Positions 16,466-25,137 of a stretch of 47,157 bases of DNA are shown here, piece after piece. The notes below the pieces were generated by a model, which was not told the origin of the DNA, made no database searches, and worked only from the letters and a program-made list of their open reading frames with translations. A program made the translations under genes and the position numbers. The stretch covers positions 1-47,157 of the forward strand of contig PZPB01000014.1 of NCBI GenBank assembly GCA_003045865.1, written 5' to 3'. The stretch's first letter is position 1, and each line of letters opens with the position of its first letter. The stretch comes from Bacteroidota bacterium. GTDB taxonomy: Bacteria > Bacteroidota > Bacteroidia > Flavobacteriales > Schleiferiaceae.

Positions 16466-18130
16466 CTAAAAGGCAAAGTATATAAAGGGCTGTACCTCGG
16501 CACTTAAGATTTGATAGATCACCAAGGTAGCGGCAAAAGCTAGTAGGAATAGAACCCATACTGGTGCTGTACTCACCGCCTCGCGCAATCGCGCTTTGTG
16601 CACGCTGGGAATCCAATGGATGAGGTAGCCCGAGATTAGCACCACAAAATATTTCCAGTTAGAGATAAAAACCTCATCGACCGTCGCCCAGCCAAATTCA
16701 TTGGGGATTTTTGCCAAAATCTCAATGGCCCCATCCCAAGTAGGAGAGCGGAACCAAGCTCTTGTGAAGGTGATGAAAATGAGCGTTAAAGCCAAGCCTA
16801 TACTACGATTGTACCAACGTGATTTATCGGCCCAAGGGGATATTTTCTTCCAATTCTTATAAACTACCAAGCCTAAACCATTTAGAGTTCCCCAAGTAAC
16901 AAAGTTCCAAGAGGAGCCATGCCACAATCCCCCCAGCACCATAGTTAGCATGAGGTTGATATTGGTATTAACCCAACGCTCAGCACTACTATTGTAGCGC
17001 ATCAGAAGGTAAGCTATTATGAAAATCCCCCCTAATACAATTGACAAGATCAAGCTGCCTACTACCAAAGAAATCATCACCAAAAAGGACAGAACGATAA
17101 AGTAAGAAGCCAAAGTTCCTTTGCGATTTCCTCCGAGCGGAATGTATAAATAATCTCTTAACCAGGTGGATAGAGAGAGATGCCAGCGTCGCCAAAAATC
17201 GGCTACCGAAGAGGCTTTATAAGGACTGTTAAAGTTTTTAGGAAGGGTAAATCCTAGTAGCATTGCAATGCCAATGGCCACATCGGTATAACCCGAGAAA
17301 TCGGCATAAACCTGCATGGAATAGCCAAAAAGCGCACTCATCGTTTCGAAACCACCATAAAGCTGGGGATTATCGAACACGCGGTCAATAAATTGTACCG
17401 CGAGGTAATCGGCTAAAACCAATTTCTTAACTAGGCCATTTAAGATCCAAAAAACGGCTAAGCCCGCGCGCTCTTTACTAAGGTTATAGGGCTGGTAAAG
17501 CTGAGGAATGAATTCGGAGGCACGCACAATGGGACCTGCTACCAATTGAGGAAAAAAGCTAACGTAGAAACCGAAATCTAAAATGTTTTTCACGGGCTTT
17601 ACATCACCACGATAAATATCTACACTATAGGAAATGGTTTGAAAGGTGAAGAAAGAGATTCCCACAGGAAGTAAAATACGGTCAAAAATAAAATTGGTGC
17701 CAATCGCTTCATTGGTCCAAAGTGCAAATTGGTTAATTACCTCCCACTCTATCCCCGTAAGGCCATGAATAAAATCGGCCACGAAATACGCGTACTTAAA
17801 ATAGCCTAAAACGAAAAGATTAACCAGCACACTGAGTGCCACTAAGGCTTGCCGCTGCCAACTTACTTTATTGCGGTAAATGGCATGTCCGATGATGAAA
17901 TCTACGAAAGTGGAAAAAAGCAATATTACCAGATAAAAGCCACTGGTTTTGTAATAGAAAAACAGAGATACGGCAAAAAGAAAGACGTTTCTCCGTGTGG
18001 TATTCTTATAAACCAGACTGTAGCCTGCCATTACTAAAGCAAAGAACACCCAAAAGTAGAGCTGCGTAAAAAGCAAAGGAGTATCTGCTTGATACGTGAA
18101 CCACTCGAGTATGTCCCAGTTTTGCATCAT
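16466..18130 (-). CDS. MBOAT-family O-acyltransferase (AlgI/PatA-like)
   Basis: This 554-residue polytopic membrane protein of the MBOAT family belongs to the AlgI/PatA/DltB type that moves acyl (usually acetyl) groups across the inner membrane for polymer O-acetylation. Conserved blocks are ILLPVGISFFTFQ (152-164), SMQVYADFSGYTDVAIG (271-287), DFWRRWHLSLSTWLRD (311-326, His317) and the family histidine His404 in GGLWHGSSWNF. About a dozen membrane helices are visible. It is last in a four-gene operon and overlaps the preceding SGNH gene by 4 nt (ATGA). Such MBOAT plus SGNH pairs O-acetylate peptidoglycan or exopolysaccharide. The target here is inferred, with peptidoglycan favoured by the LysM gene. 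Confidence 0.92.
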   Translation of the reverse strand: MMQNWDILEWFTYQADTPLLFTQLYFWVFFALVMAGYSLVYKNTTRRNVFLFAVSLFFYYKTSGFYLVILLFSTFVDFIIGHAIYRNKVSWQRQALVALSVLVNLFVLGYFKYAYFVADFIHGLTGIEWEVINQFALWTNEAIGTNFIFDRILLPVGISFFTFQTISYSVDIYRGDVKPVKNILDFGFYVSFFPQLVAGPIVRASEFIPQLYQPYNLSKERAGLAVFWILNGLVKKLVLADYLAVQFIDRVFDNPQLYGGFETMSALFGYSMQVYADFSGYTDVAIGIAMLLGFTLPKNFNSPYKASSVADFWRRWHLSLSTWLRDYLYIPLGGNRKGTLASYFIVLSFLVMISLVVGSLILSIVLGGIFIIAYLLMRYNSSAERWVNTNINLMLTMVLGGLWHGSSWNFVTWGTLNGLGLVVYKNWKKISPWADKSRWYNRSIGLALTLIFITFTRAWFRSPTWDGAIEILAKIPNEFGWATVDEVFISNWKYFVVLISGYLIHWIPSVHKARLREAVSTAPVWVLFLLAFAATLVIYQILSAEVQPFIYFAF

Positions 18131-19362
18131 GGGGCTAAAGACTTAAGATGTGCTTCATATCCTTCCCAAATAGACCAAAACAAGAGGTCAGAATTTAATC
18201 GGTAACCCGCATTGGTAAAATGAATTTTATCTGACTTGGCTAAGCCATGTTCTTGCCAAACGGCAATACTATTTAAACCGCCCATCGTGCCAAACAAATC
18301 CCACAGGGCCGCATCGTGTTTCTTACTTAAGGACTGCATTACTTCAACTACATCTAAGGCGTGTTTATTGGGTATTCTACGCTTGTAATAACTATCGTTA
18401 TTGGTCATAAAAATAAACTCACAATCGGGATTAATTTCGCGAAACCAGTAGACTAAAGAATCATAACGCGCTTCGTAGTCTGCTGGATTCCATTCGCTAT
18501 CTGGCTTATAGGCATCATTAATCCCTAGTCCGAAAATAACCAGATCGGGAGCGACGTATCGTCCTTGTTCTACAAAGTTTTCACTGCGCAGAAAGCTTTT
18601 AGTGGCCGCTCCATTTACCCCAAGCGCATGGTAAACCAGGCCACTTTCTGGGCGCACCATCTGAACACCTTGCAAGGTATAGCGGGGTTCAGCGTCCTCC
18701 GGCGCAATAAAACGGACACTGATGGAATCTTTTAGCGTTTTAAAAAACCAGCGACGAACACCAGCCATGCTATCCAAAGCCGTACTATCGGGTGTTGGAG
18801 TACAAACAGGAATCATCGTATTGGAAGCCATATGCTCAAACAAGCGTATCTCTGTAAAGGCATAAGCCTCGCCCGAACTGGAAAAACTTTGTAATTCAAA
18901 ACCAGCATTGGAATCAAGGGTTATCGCATCTATACCACTAAAACCCCAAGGGCAGTCATTTTTAGGTAGTGAGTTTCGGCATCCTTCCCAAGTACCAATT
19001 TTGATTACTTTAATATTACCCGGCATATTGGTATTGGCTAGGCTATGTGGAAAAAAGAACCCTCGCTCTACGTTTAAGTCGGGGGCTAATTGAGCTAAAT
19101 TCATGCGCAGGGTATGGCTTAAAGTCCCGCCTTGCACATGCGAGCCGCCCATATGAACAATGTTCACCTTCCCTTTTTTCTCAAAAATAACTTGATCTAG
19201 TTTTGTAAAGAAGCCTTGCAAAGCATTAGAGTCGCCATAATATTGGAGGTGACTTTTACTGGTATCTAAAAAAGAATATTCCCAGGCCAAATCGTGCATT
19301 TCCTTCTGTCCAAAAACTAGAAGCGTTTGTAAAATGAAGACTAGACTAGTTATTGTTCTCAT
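18127..19362 (-). CDS. Exported SGNH/GDSL-family protein
   Basis: This 411-residue protein has an N-terminal signal peptide (cleavage near FGQ, residues 17-19), so it acts in the periplasm. SGNH blocks are present: the nucleophile Ser74 in a variant block I (HMGGSHVQGG instead of GDS), block III Asn in FGLGINDAY, and the catalytic pair Asp378 and His381 in DKIHFTNAGY. These proteins act as O-acetyltransferases or O-acetylesterases, and with an MBOAT partner the transferase role is more likely. It overlaps the upstream SGNH gene by 17 nt and the MBOAT gene by 4 nt, so the three are translationally coupled. Substrate unknown. Confidence 0.85.
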   Translation of the reverse strand: MRTITSLVFILQTLLVFGQKEMHDLAWEYSFLDTSKSHLQYYGDSNALQGFFTKLDQVIFEKKGKVNIVHMGGSHVQGGTLSHTLRMNLAQLAPDLNVERGFFFPHSLANTNMPGNIKVIKIGTWEGCRNSLPKNDCPWGFSGIDAITLDSNAGFELQSFSSSGEAYAFTEIRLFEHMASNTMIPVCTPTPDSTALDSMAGVRRWFFKTLKDSISVRFIAPEDAEPRYTLQGVQMVRPESGLVYHALGVNGAATKSFLRSENFVEQGRYVAPDLVIFGLGINDAYKPDSEWNPADYEARYDSLVYWFREINPDCEFIFMTNNDSYYKRRIPNKHALDVVEVMQSLSKKHDAALWDLFGTMGGLNSIAVWQEHGLAKSDKIHFTNAGYRLNSDLLFWSIWEGYEAHLKSLAP

Positions 19363-20902
19363 GAAGTGTTTCTTGTTTTGAAGCGGTATCGATTGCTTGC
19401 GCTGCCCGCTTGGCTTGCTTTGCTTTGATTGCTAAAATGCTATCCGCTTTGGCTTTTTCTTGGGAGGCAGCTAGTGCCGCTTCTTCCTTTTTATGACCGA
19501 TATATTCGGCTTGCAAATGATCTAATGCTGCGGCTAGTTTATAGCCTACGAACTTAGCTCCGGCAGGCGAAAAATGACAATAATCTTTTACGGCTAAAGC
19601 TGGTTCTTCTTCCTCTACCCAGCGAACCATGGCGCCTTCTCCGCCCATAACATCGTGCAAATCCCAATAAGCTGCACCTTTGGCAAGCATTTCATTTCGC
19701 AGGGCCGACTTTAAGACTTTAATGATGGGATAGCTGCGCATCTTCAGTCCATTTTTAACAGCCATATCCGAAGGACCGATATAAAGTATCGAGGCCGAAG
19801 GATGCAAACTTTTGATATGCGCCACCTGTGCCGCCGCTGCTTTGGCGAAACGCTCGGCATCGGCCGTATCTTTGAGATAAGGCACGGCATTACCACCATA
19901 CTGCAGAATAACTAATTCATAATTTTCACGCACTAAGGTGGTTTGGAATTGTGCTCGATCTAATTTTCTAAAAATCATTCCCGAAGCGCCGCGCATAGCA
20001 ACATTATCAATCCAAACTCCACTAGCACTTTCAAAGGATAGTCCGTAAATACGTGGACTCTCCTTGGCTTTTAACACCAAGGAAAATTCGTCGGACTTTG
20101 GTACATTAATACTTGTAATATCTTCGAATTCAGCCGGAAAGGAATGAGAGGCAAAAAGGGTGTCTGCCGCGAAAACATCTACCAACAGTGGCGCTAATGT
20201 GGACAGACTCATTTTCACTTTACTAAAGTCACGCGCCATTTGATAGCCCCAATTTCTCTTTTTAAAAGTTACGCCACCTTCAAAGCCTTCGCCATTGCTG
20301 GCAGGCAAGAGTGTTGTAAAAGAGCCTAAATGTCCATAACGAGTATCTTTAATATTGGTATCGCGCCTGCCAAAAGCAGTTTTACGCGCTAAGCCGTAAG
20401 AATTTATAAATTCTAAGGAAGCCGGCATTACCAATGGCTCTAATGCCACGTAGCCAAAGCCTCTGCCACCGAAGCGTTTTTGCAAAACATCACGGAATTG
20501 CATGGTAATACGATCACCTTCAATTTGCGAATCGCCGTAATGAATAATGCGCACGGACCCTCTTTTACCCGCTGCTAAAGATTCGAGGGCATCAAAAAAG
20601 TGTCCTAAGGCATCAAGGCTTGCAACCTGAATTAGCGTATCCAAAACTGGTTTTTCAAAAGCAACCATTGCGAGGCTGTCGGCCAAATTATTAGAGGCTA
20701 AGGAATCAGATGAACTAGCTTTTAAAGCTTTAGCTCTTTTGGGGTTTTCAGACCATAACGGTCCAAGCAAGTCTTCGGGGGAATAGTAGCCTAGCTCAAA
20801 GTGACCAAGAAGCCACTTATCCTTAGGCATAAGTATGCTTAAGGCTAGCATTAGCCCGAAAAGAGCCACAAGAAATACTAAAAATTGCCTTGGTTTATTC
20901 AT
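19346..20902 (-). CDS. Membrane-anchored SGNH/GDSL-family protein
   Basis: This 518-residue protein has one N-terminal membrane helix (residues about 7-25) and the rest outside the cytoplasm. The SGNH active site is complete: Ser125 in block I HYGDSQIEG, QYGGNAVP for block III, and Asp/His in KDYCHFSPAG. Between blocks I and III is a long insertion rich in beta strands that could be a carbohydrate-binding module. The C-terminus is a highly charged Ala/Lys/Glu helix. It is a paralogue of the neighbouring 411-residue protein but keeps the canonical GDS. It begins 3 nt after the stop of the LysM gene. It is presumably a second O-acetyl-transferring or -removing enzyme of the same system. Confidence 0.85.
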   Translation of the reverse strand: MNKPRQFLVFLVALFGLMLALSILMPKDKWLLGHFELGYYSPEDLLGPLWSENPKRAKALKASSSDSLASNNLADSLAMVAFEKPVLDTLIQVASLDALGHFFDALESLAAGKRGSVRIIHYGDSQIEGDRITMQFRDVLQKRFGGRGFGYVALEPLVMPASLEFINSYGLARKTAFGRRDTNIKDTRYGHLGSFTTLLPASNGEGFEGGVTFKKRNWGYQMARDFSKVKMSLSTLAPLLVDVFAADTLFASHSFPAEFEDITSINVPKSDEFSLVLKAKESPRIYGLSFESASGVWIDNVAMRGASGMIFRKLDRAQFQTTLVRENYELVILQYGGNAVPYLKDTADAERFAKAAAAQVAHIKSLHPSASILYIGPSDMAVKNGLKMRSYPIIKVLKSALRNEMLAKGAAYWDLHDVMGGEGAMVRWVEEEEPALAVKDYCHFSPAGAKFVGYKLAAALDHLQAEYIGHKKEEAALAASQEKAKADSILAIKAKQAKRAAQAIDTASKQETLHENNN

Positions 20903-20905
20903 ACC

Positions 20906-21940
20906 CTACAAGCTGCTGGGGTAATTTTCTGGACTATAATCTCTAATGGATGCCGTGTAAATTTTAAGGATTTCTCCGGGCTTAATCACGCCATCCACTT
21001 TATTCCAAGCTTGAATGTTATCCGTACTTACTCCTGGGAATTGTCTGGCAATACTCCAAAGTGTATCACCAGATTTCACCTTGTAACTTATAGAATTCTC
21101 GGTGGCATTGGTAATATTTACCGGTATCTCTTCCTGAGGCACTTCTTCCTTTTCCTTGGGAATTTCAGCTGGGGCAGAAGCCACTTCTTGCATCGCTTTC
21201 GCCTTTTTTGAAGGAACCCAAATAATAAGTTTTTGACCGGGATAAATATTATCGTTTTTAAGTTGATTCCACTTGCGCAGATCACTTAAACCTACTCCCA
21301 TCTTACTGCTAATTTGCCCTAGAAAATCGCCACTCCGCACCGTGTAATCAATCGCATCATGCGTTTCTGGGTCGGGCTGAAAAGACAAAAGCTGCTTTTT
21401 ACGTTTTTCATAATCCTCTTGTAGCTTTTGCTGGTAATCCGCGTAGGACGTAGTTAATGCCAACCAAGTTTCGCTACTGGGCTTCCAAGCAAAACCGTGA
21501 AGCCCTGCTCCTTTGGGGAAAATATCTTTTGTGAAATGTGGGTTTTTTGCTTTAATCTCATCCTCTGACTTGCCAAGCTCTTGCGCTAGATCGGAGAGTA
21601 AAATTGCTCCGCTTAGATTGATTACACTTTTGGGAGCCTTGCTAGGCTTCCATGAAAAACCGCGAAAACTGGCAGCGGCCATTTTCCCTTTCACGGGATC
21701 AAAACGTTCGTCTAAATTTTGATTAATGTCTAAACCCATGCGCACCGCTTCAACCCGAGTAAGGGCAGCGATTTCGGGAGAACCCCAACCTGCTGCTGCA
21801 AAGTGATAGGGCGTGGACATAAGCTCCCATGAATTATCAGAAACAAAGCTTTTACTTAGTAAGCCATCTTGTGCTTGCGCAGATGCTGTACGAAGTAGGC
21901 AAGCCGTTAATAAGAAGATAAAAAGGGTTGAAATACGCAT
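20906..21940 (-). CDS. LysM protein derived from an MltD-like transglycosylase
   Basis: This 344-residue exported protein has its ATG at 21940 (MRISTLF) beginning the signal peptide 5 nt after a TAnnTTTG box. The in-frame upstream ATG at 21970 would lie before the promoter. Two LysM domains occur near residues 198-241 and 284-328 and should bind peptidoglycan. Residues 53-90 resemble the part of Bacteroidetes MltD around WQFM and DERRDP (here RMGLDINQNLDERFDPVKG), and residues 115-145 resemble the linker after the MltD catalytic domain (SDLAQELG, IKAKNPHFTKDIFPKG). The segment with the catalytic Glu is missing, so it should not cleave glycan. It is first in the SGNH-SGNH-MBOAT operon and is perhaps its peptidoglycan anchor. 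Confidence 0.75.
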   Translation of the reverse strand: MRISTLFIFLLTACLLRTASAQAQDGLLSKSFVSDNSWELMSTPYHFAAAGWGSPEIAALTRVEAVRMGLDINQNLDERFDPVKGKMAAASFRGFSWKPSKAPKSVINLSGAILLSDLAQELGKSEDEIKAKNPHFTKDIFPKGAGLHGFAWKPSSETWLALTTSYADYQQKLQEDYEKRKKQLLSFQPDPETHDAIDYTVRSGDFLGQISSKMGVGLSDLRKWNQLKNDNIYPGQKLIIWVPSKKAKAMQEVASAPAEIPKEKEEVPQEEIPVNITNATENSISYKVKSGDTLWSIARQFPGVSTDNIQAWNKVDGVIKPGEILKIYTASIRDYSPENYPSSL

Positions 21941-21945
21941 ATGCC

Positions 21946-21953
21946 CAAATATA
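21946..21953 (-). promoter_or_regulatory. TAnnTTTG -7 box for the LysM/acetylation operon
   Basis: Minus-strand TATATTTG ends 5 nt before the ATG at 21940, so the operon mRNA probably begins at or next to the start codon. Confidence 0.55.
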
Positions 21954-22387
21954 AGGTTTGGAAGCTCCAAATTTATTCCGCGCTAGAATAGGAACATCAA
22001 AGTTTTCCTCATTTTTTTGTGAACAACTCCAATGGTTTATACGGCGATTCTTAAAGTGAAAAAAACAACACGGTCATCATAATCTCTTATGATGACCCGT
22101 GTTATTCTTGTCTAGAATTAGGGAAACGCTGACTCTTACAAAGCTAGCACCTTAGGGTCACTATCCATAGCACCCTAATAAAACATGAAGGCTGCATAGC
22201 GGCAGTCAAAATCTTTTTCTTTTCTTAATACACTATTACCACATAGATTTACACCTTTACCTTCCGTTAAATAGCCAAAATAGCTTTTAGAAGAATTAAC
22301 AGGCTTATGTGGCTAAAGTATAGATTTATAAGCATTTAGATGCGCACTATTCTTACCATTTTAACAGAATAATAGCACCCCTAAACT
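21954..22387. other. Intergenic region between the acetylation and glycan operons
   Basis: These 434 bases hold the hairpin at 22067-22103 and otherwise no gene, tRNA or repeat that I can recognise. The sequence is AT-rich, with scattered short frames lacking coding character. It probably includes decayed DNA linked to the pseudogene that follows. Confidence 0.4.
22055..22103 (-). terminator. Terminator-like hairpin on the minus strand
   Basis: Arms AACACGG-TCATCATAA (22067-22082) and TTATGATGACCCGTGTT (22087-22103) pair with one bulged base and a 4-nt loop. On the minus strand it is followed by GTTTTTTT, so it would stop transcripts coming from the polysaccharide operon that ends at 22750. 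Confidence 0.65.
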
Positions 22388-22753
22388 ATGAAGCAATCGC
22401 AAGAAATTCCCGCTAACATCCGTCGAATCAGAACAGAACGTGGTATAAGCTAAGCAGAAGTCGGGTACTTCACCTTTAAGCCTCCATCGCTTTATAGAAA
22501 TTTGCCATTATTTTAAAATTAACCATTGCGACCTTTTAAATCAAACCATCAACCATGAAGAGGTTGCGGTTATTAAAGCCAATATGCGGTATTATCAAGA
22601 AGCAATGTTTGAATTAAAAAAAATGAAGAGCAGCTTTGGTCGACCATTCACAATCTGCTCAAGATAATTAATCCAAAAGATAATGATCAGGTTTTCAAGG
22701 TGGTGTATTCGAAAAAGCAAAGGCAATCTTACTTAAAACCTGATTTCAACTAA
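22388..22753 (+). pseudogene. XRE-type helix-turn-helix regulator, degraded
   Basis: ATG 22388 opens IPANIRRIRTERGIS, a typical XRE/Cro HTH start, then hits TAA where Gln is expected (S-Q-A-E becomes S-stop-A-E). Downstream, two other frames carry the rest of such a protein: IEICHYFKINHCDLLN with MRYYQEAMFELKK, and then EEQLWSTIHNLLKIIN and KPDFN just before TAA 22751-22753. At least one nonsense mutation and two frameshifts are therefore needed, and the segment after the HTH is also damaged. The layout (HTH, coiled coil, short C-terminal tail) is common for Bacteroidetes XRE regulators. Its end overlaps the end of the convergent WaaL/Wzy-like gene by 4 nt. Confidence 0.72.
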
Positions 22754-24021
22754 GATGCCTCCTTTGACGCATCTTCCGAAAGGTACATCATTAAGGGAAA
22801 GAAGATCGTAAACAGTAAAACGCCCCACATTCTTTCAAACATAGATTCGGTTAAAAGGCAGAGAATTAAAAAGAGTAGATTCATCACATTGAGGTAATCT
22901 CCTTTTTTCCAAAAAGTAAAAAGGTAATAAAAGAGGGTCAGCATTAGTAGGGTGAAACCGAGTATACCTATAGCAATAAAGGTTTCTAAATATTGGTTAT
23001 GGGCATTATAGCGTTTCTCAAATCCTTGCCAAAACTGTTTGGCACGATAGGTTTCTAATAAGGCATCACGGTTGTCGCCAAAACCCGTTCCTATCCAAAA
23101 ATTATCGGCAATTAATTCTGTGGCACATTCCCATTCCGCCAAGCGATAGGTGGCGCTATTAAAATCATCGCCCGAAATGTTATAGCTGAAATCTGGTAGT
23201 TGTAAATAGCGGTCGCGCAAGCTTTCCCCGCCAAAAGACAGAAAGGCCACCAAAGCCACTACTGGCAAAATGGGTAATAATAGGAGTTTATAGCTGCGAC
23301 TTTTAAAAGCCCAATATACTAGAGCTAAAGGCAGGAGAATTAAAACTGCCAAAAGGTTAATACGCGCCTGCAAGAGCAGCATCATAAGAAATAGGAAGGT
23401 GGCAAGTAACAGATACAAAAAGCGTGATTTCACCTTCTTAAAGAAGAAATACAAAGCAACAAAAAGTCCTATTCCTAAAAAGCTAGCAAAGTAACCGGGG
23501 TGCATTATTGGTTCCGCGAGATGGGTATATAAAAACAGGTATTGCTTAGAGGCCCCATCTTGCGCAAGCTTATACAAATGACCCTGCTCGAAACTACGCG
23601 CAGCAGCATAAATAAGGGCAATTAATGAAGCTAATATTGTGCCTAGCAAAAATGCTTTGAGGGCTCTTTCTTTAAAATTTGCAGGGTAAAAACCGGCGCT
23701 TAGTCCTAGCAGAAGAGGTCCTAGCAAAAAAGATGACTTGGTTTCTAGCATGGGAAGTGCAGCATCGAGATTATCGGACCACAAAAGTGAGAGCCAAGAA
23801 AAAAGGTAAAAAAGGCTGGGCAGAATAAAAATGGGGGAAGCAACTGTTCTTAACCAATCGGCCTTTTTTGCAAAGGCAATAGTAAAGAGAAATAAAAGCA
23901 ACATTAAGATATTGGTCAGCAATTCCTGCCCAAGTGATAAGGACATTAAAAGCAATAGCATTAAGCTTCCAAAATGCTTAGTAGACAATTTTGCTTTATA
24001 AATGCGGTTTATAAATCCCAA
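22750..24021 (-). CDS. O-antigen ligase/polymerase family protein (copy 1)
   Basis: This 423-residue inner-membrane protein has about ten to twelve hydrophobic segments and one large periplasmic loop near residues 270-345. The loop has the family signature: NFWIGTGFGD, then the conserved His in RYNAHNQYLETF just before a late helix. Wzy_C/WaaL proteins either polymerise undecaprenyl-linked repeat units or ligate glycan to lipid A core or to proteins; the two roles cannot be separated by sequence alone. It is last in the operon running from 29385 and overlaps the WecA-like gene by 26 nt. A paralogue lies at 32661-33962. Confidence 0.85.
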   Translation of the reverse strand: MGFINRIYKAKLSTKHFGSLMLLLLMSLSLGQELLTNILMLLLFLFTIAFAKKADWLRTVASPIFILPSLFYLFSWLSLLWSDNLDAALPMLETKSSFLLGPLLLGLSAGFYPANFKERALKAFLLGTILASLIALIYAAARSFEQGHLYKLAQDGASKQYLFLYTHLAEPIMHPGYFASFLGIGLFVALYFFFKKVKSRFLYLLLATFLFLMMLLLQARINLLAVLILLPLALVYWAFKSRSYKLLLLPILPVVALVAFLSFGGESLRDRYLQLPDFSYNISGDDFNSATYRLAEWECATELIADNFWIGTGFGDNRDALLETYRAKQFWQGFEKRYNAHNQYLETFIAIGILGFTLLMLTLFYYLFTFWKKGDYLNVMNLLFLILCLLTESMFERMWGVLLFTIFFPLMMYLSEDASKEAS

Positions 24022-25087
24022 GTTTCTTCTGTCTCTTTTTAATTATAAAAGGCAGCTGCGACAAGCCTATTGCCGCCAAAGATAGGCCGATAAAAAGAAA
24101 TTTGGCTCTTAAGTAATCATTAAGAAAATAACAGCTCACAATAAACACAATATTAATGGCCATGAGAAGCAGGCTTGCTTGGGCATGACTAAGACCAATA
24201 TCTAAAAGGGTATGATGAATATGATTGCGATCGGCGGCGAAGGGGGATTTACGCAGAATAAATACCCGCAGAAACACCACCCTTAATGTGTCCATCAGCG
24301 GAATTATGAGCACCGAAAAACTAAAGACCATGGCGTCGATTTTCAAGAGAACTACCTGCTCTGCCCGCTCATTAACCTGCAAAAAGTAAATAGTGAGAAT
24401 TGCGGTAAGAAAACCTAAAATCATCGAACCAGAATCCCCCATAAAGATCTTTGCTTTGACCAAATTATAGGGCAAAAAGGCTAATTGAGATCCGGCTATA
24501 GCAAGGGCAAGGATTAAAAACAAATCTTCTTGAAAGAAGGAAAACCAGAGTGCATAGGTGCAGCTAACGATAATCCCGATACCCGAACTCAAACCATTTA
24601 TGCCATCAATAAAGTTAAAGGAGTTAATAATGCCTAAGAAGAAAATCAAACTAAGTAATACACTTACAACATAGGGCAACTCGTTAATACCAAAAAGACC
24701 ATAAAAACTTTCTAAACGTACATTCCCTTGTAATACTACGATAGCAACTGCCAATAGCTGACCAAGCATTTTCTTATAAGGCACTAAGGGATATAAGTCG
24801 TCTTTCACGCCAGTGATAAACAAAATAAAAAGCGCAACTAAAACCGAGTTTAGGGCAGGATTAGCAAGGTGAGCGGTACTAAAAACAAAGGAGATTATCA
24901 TGCCGCCGAATATAGCCATGCCTCCTAATGGAGAGATCCTTGCCGCGTGTTTCTTGCGATCGTCGGGCAGATCGTACAAGCGTTTCACCAAACTTAAACG
25001 AATTATGGCGGGTATCGACAAGTAGGTAATTGCGAAAGCTAAAACCAAGGCTATTAAAGGGGCGAATGTTTCTAGGATATTAGCCAT
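23996..25087 (-). CDS. WecA/MraY-family undecaprenyl-phosphate sugar-1-P transferase
   Basis: This 363-residue polytopic membrane enzyme of the GT4 (MraY/WecA) family starts a glycan by moving a HexNAc-1-phosphate from UDP to undecaprenyl phosphate on the cytoplasmic face. Seen are the N-terminal LYDLPDDRKKHA and PLGGMAIF, the catalytic NSFNFIDGINGL, the metal/uridine loop KIFMGDSGSMILGF and the HIHH motif in DRNHIHHTLLDIG, which marks WecA-type rather than MraY enzymes. About eleven helices are visible. It overlaps the downstream ligase gene by 26 nt, so the initiating enzyme and the polymerase or ligase are coupled. Confidence 0.92.
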   Translation of the reverse strand: MANILETFAPLIALVLAFAITYLSIPAIIRLSLVKRLYDLPDDRKKHAARISPLGGMAIFGGMIISFVFSTAHLANPALNSVLVALFILFITGVKDDLYPLVPYKKMLGQLLAVAIVVLQGNVRLESFYGLFGINELPYVVSVLLSLIFFLGIINSFNFIDGINGLSSGIGIIVSCTYALWFSFFQEDLFLILALAIAGSQLAFLPYNLVKAKIFMGDSGSMILGFLTAILTIYFLQVNERAEQVVLLKIDAMVFSFSVLIIPLMDTLRVVFLRVFILRKSPFAADRNHIHHTLLDIGLSHAQASLLLMAINIVFIVSCYFLNDYLRAKFLFIGLSLAAIGLSQLPFIIKKRQKKLGIYKPHL

Positions 25088-25137
25088 AATGGTAACAAAG
25101 GAAACTAATTTTTCATCATTAAGAGTAAGCTATTTTT

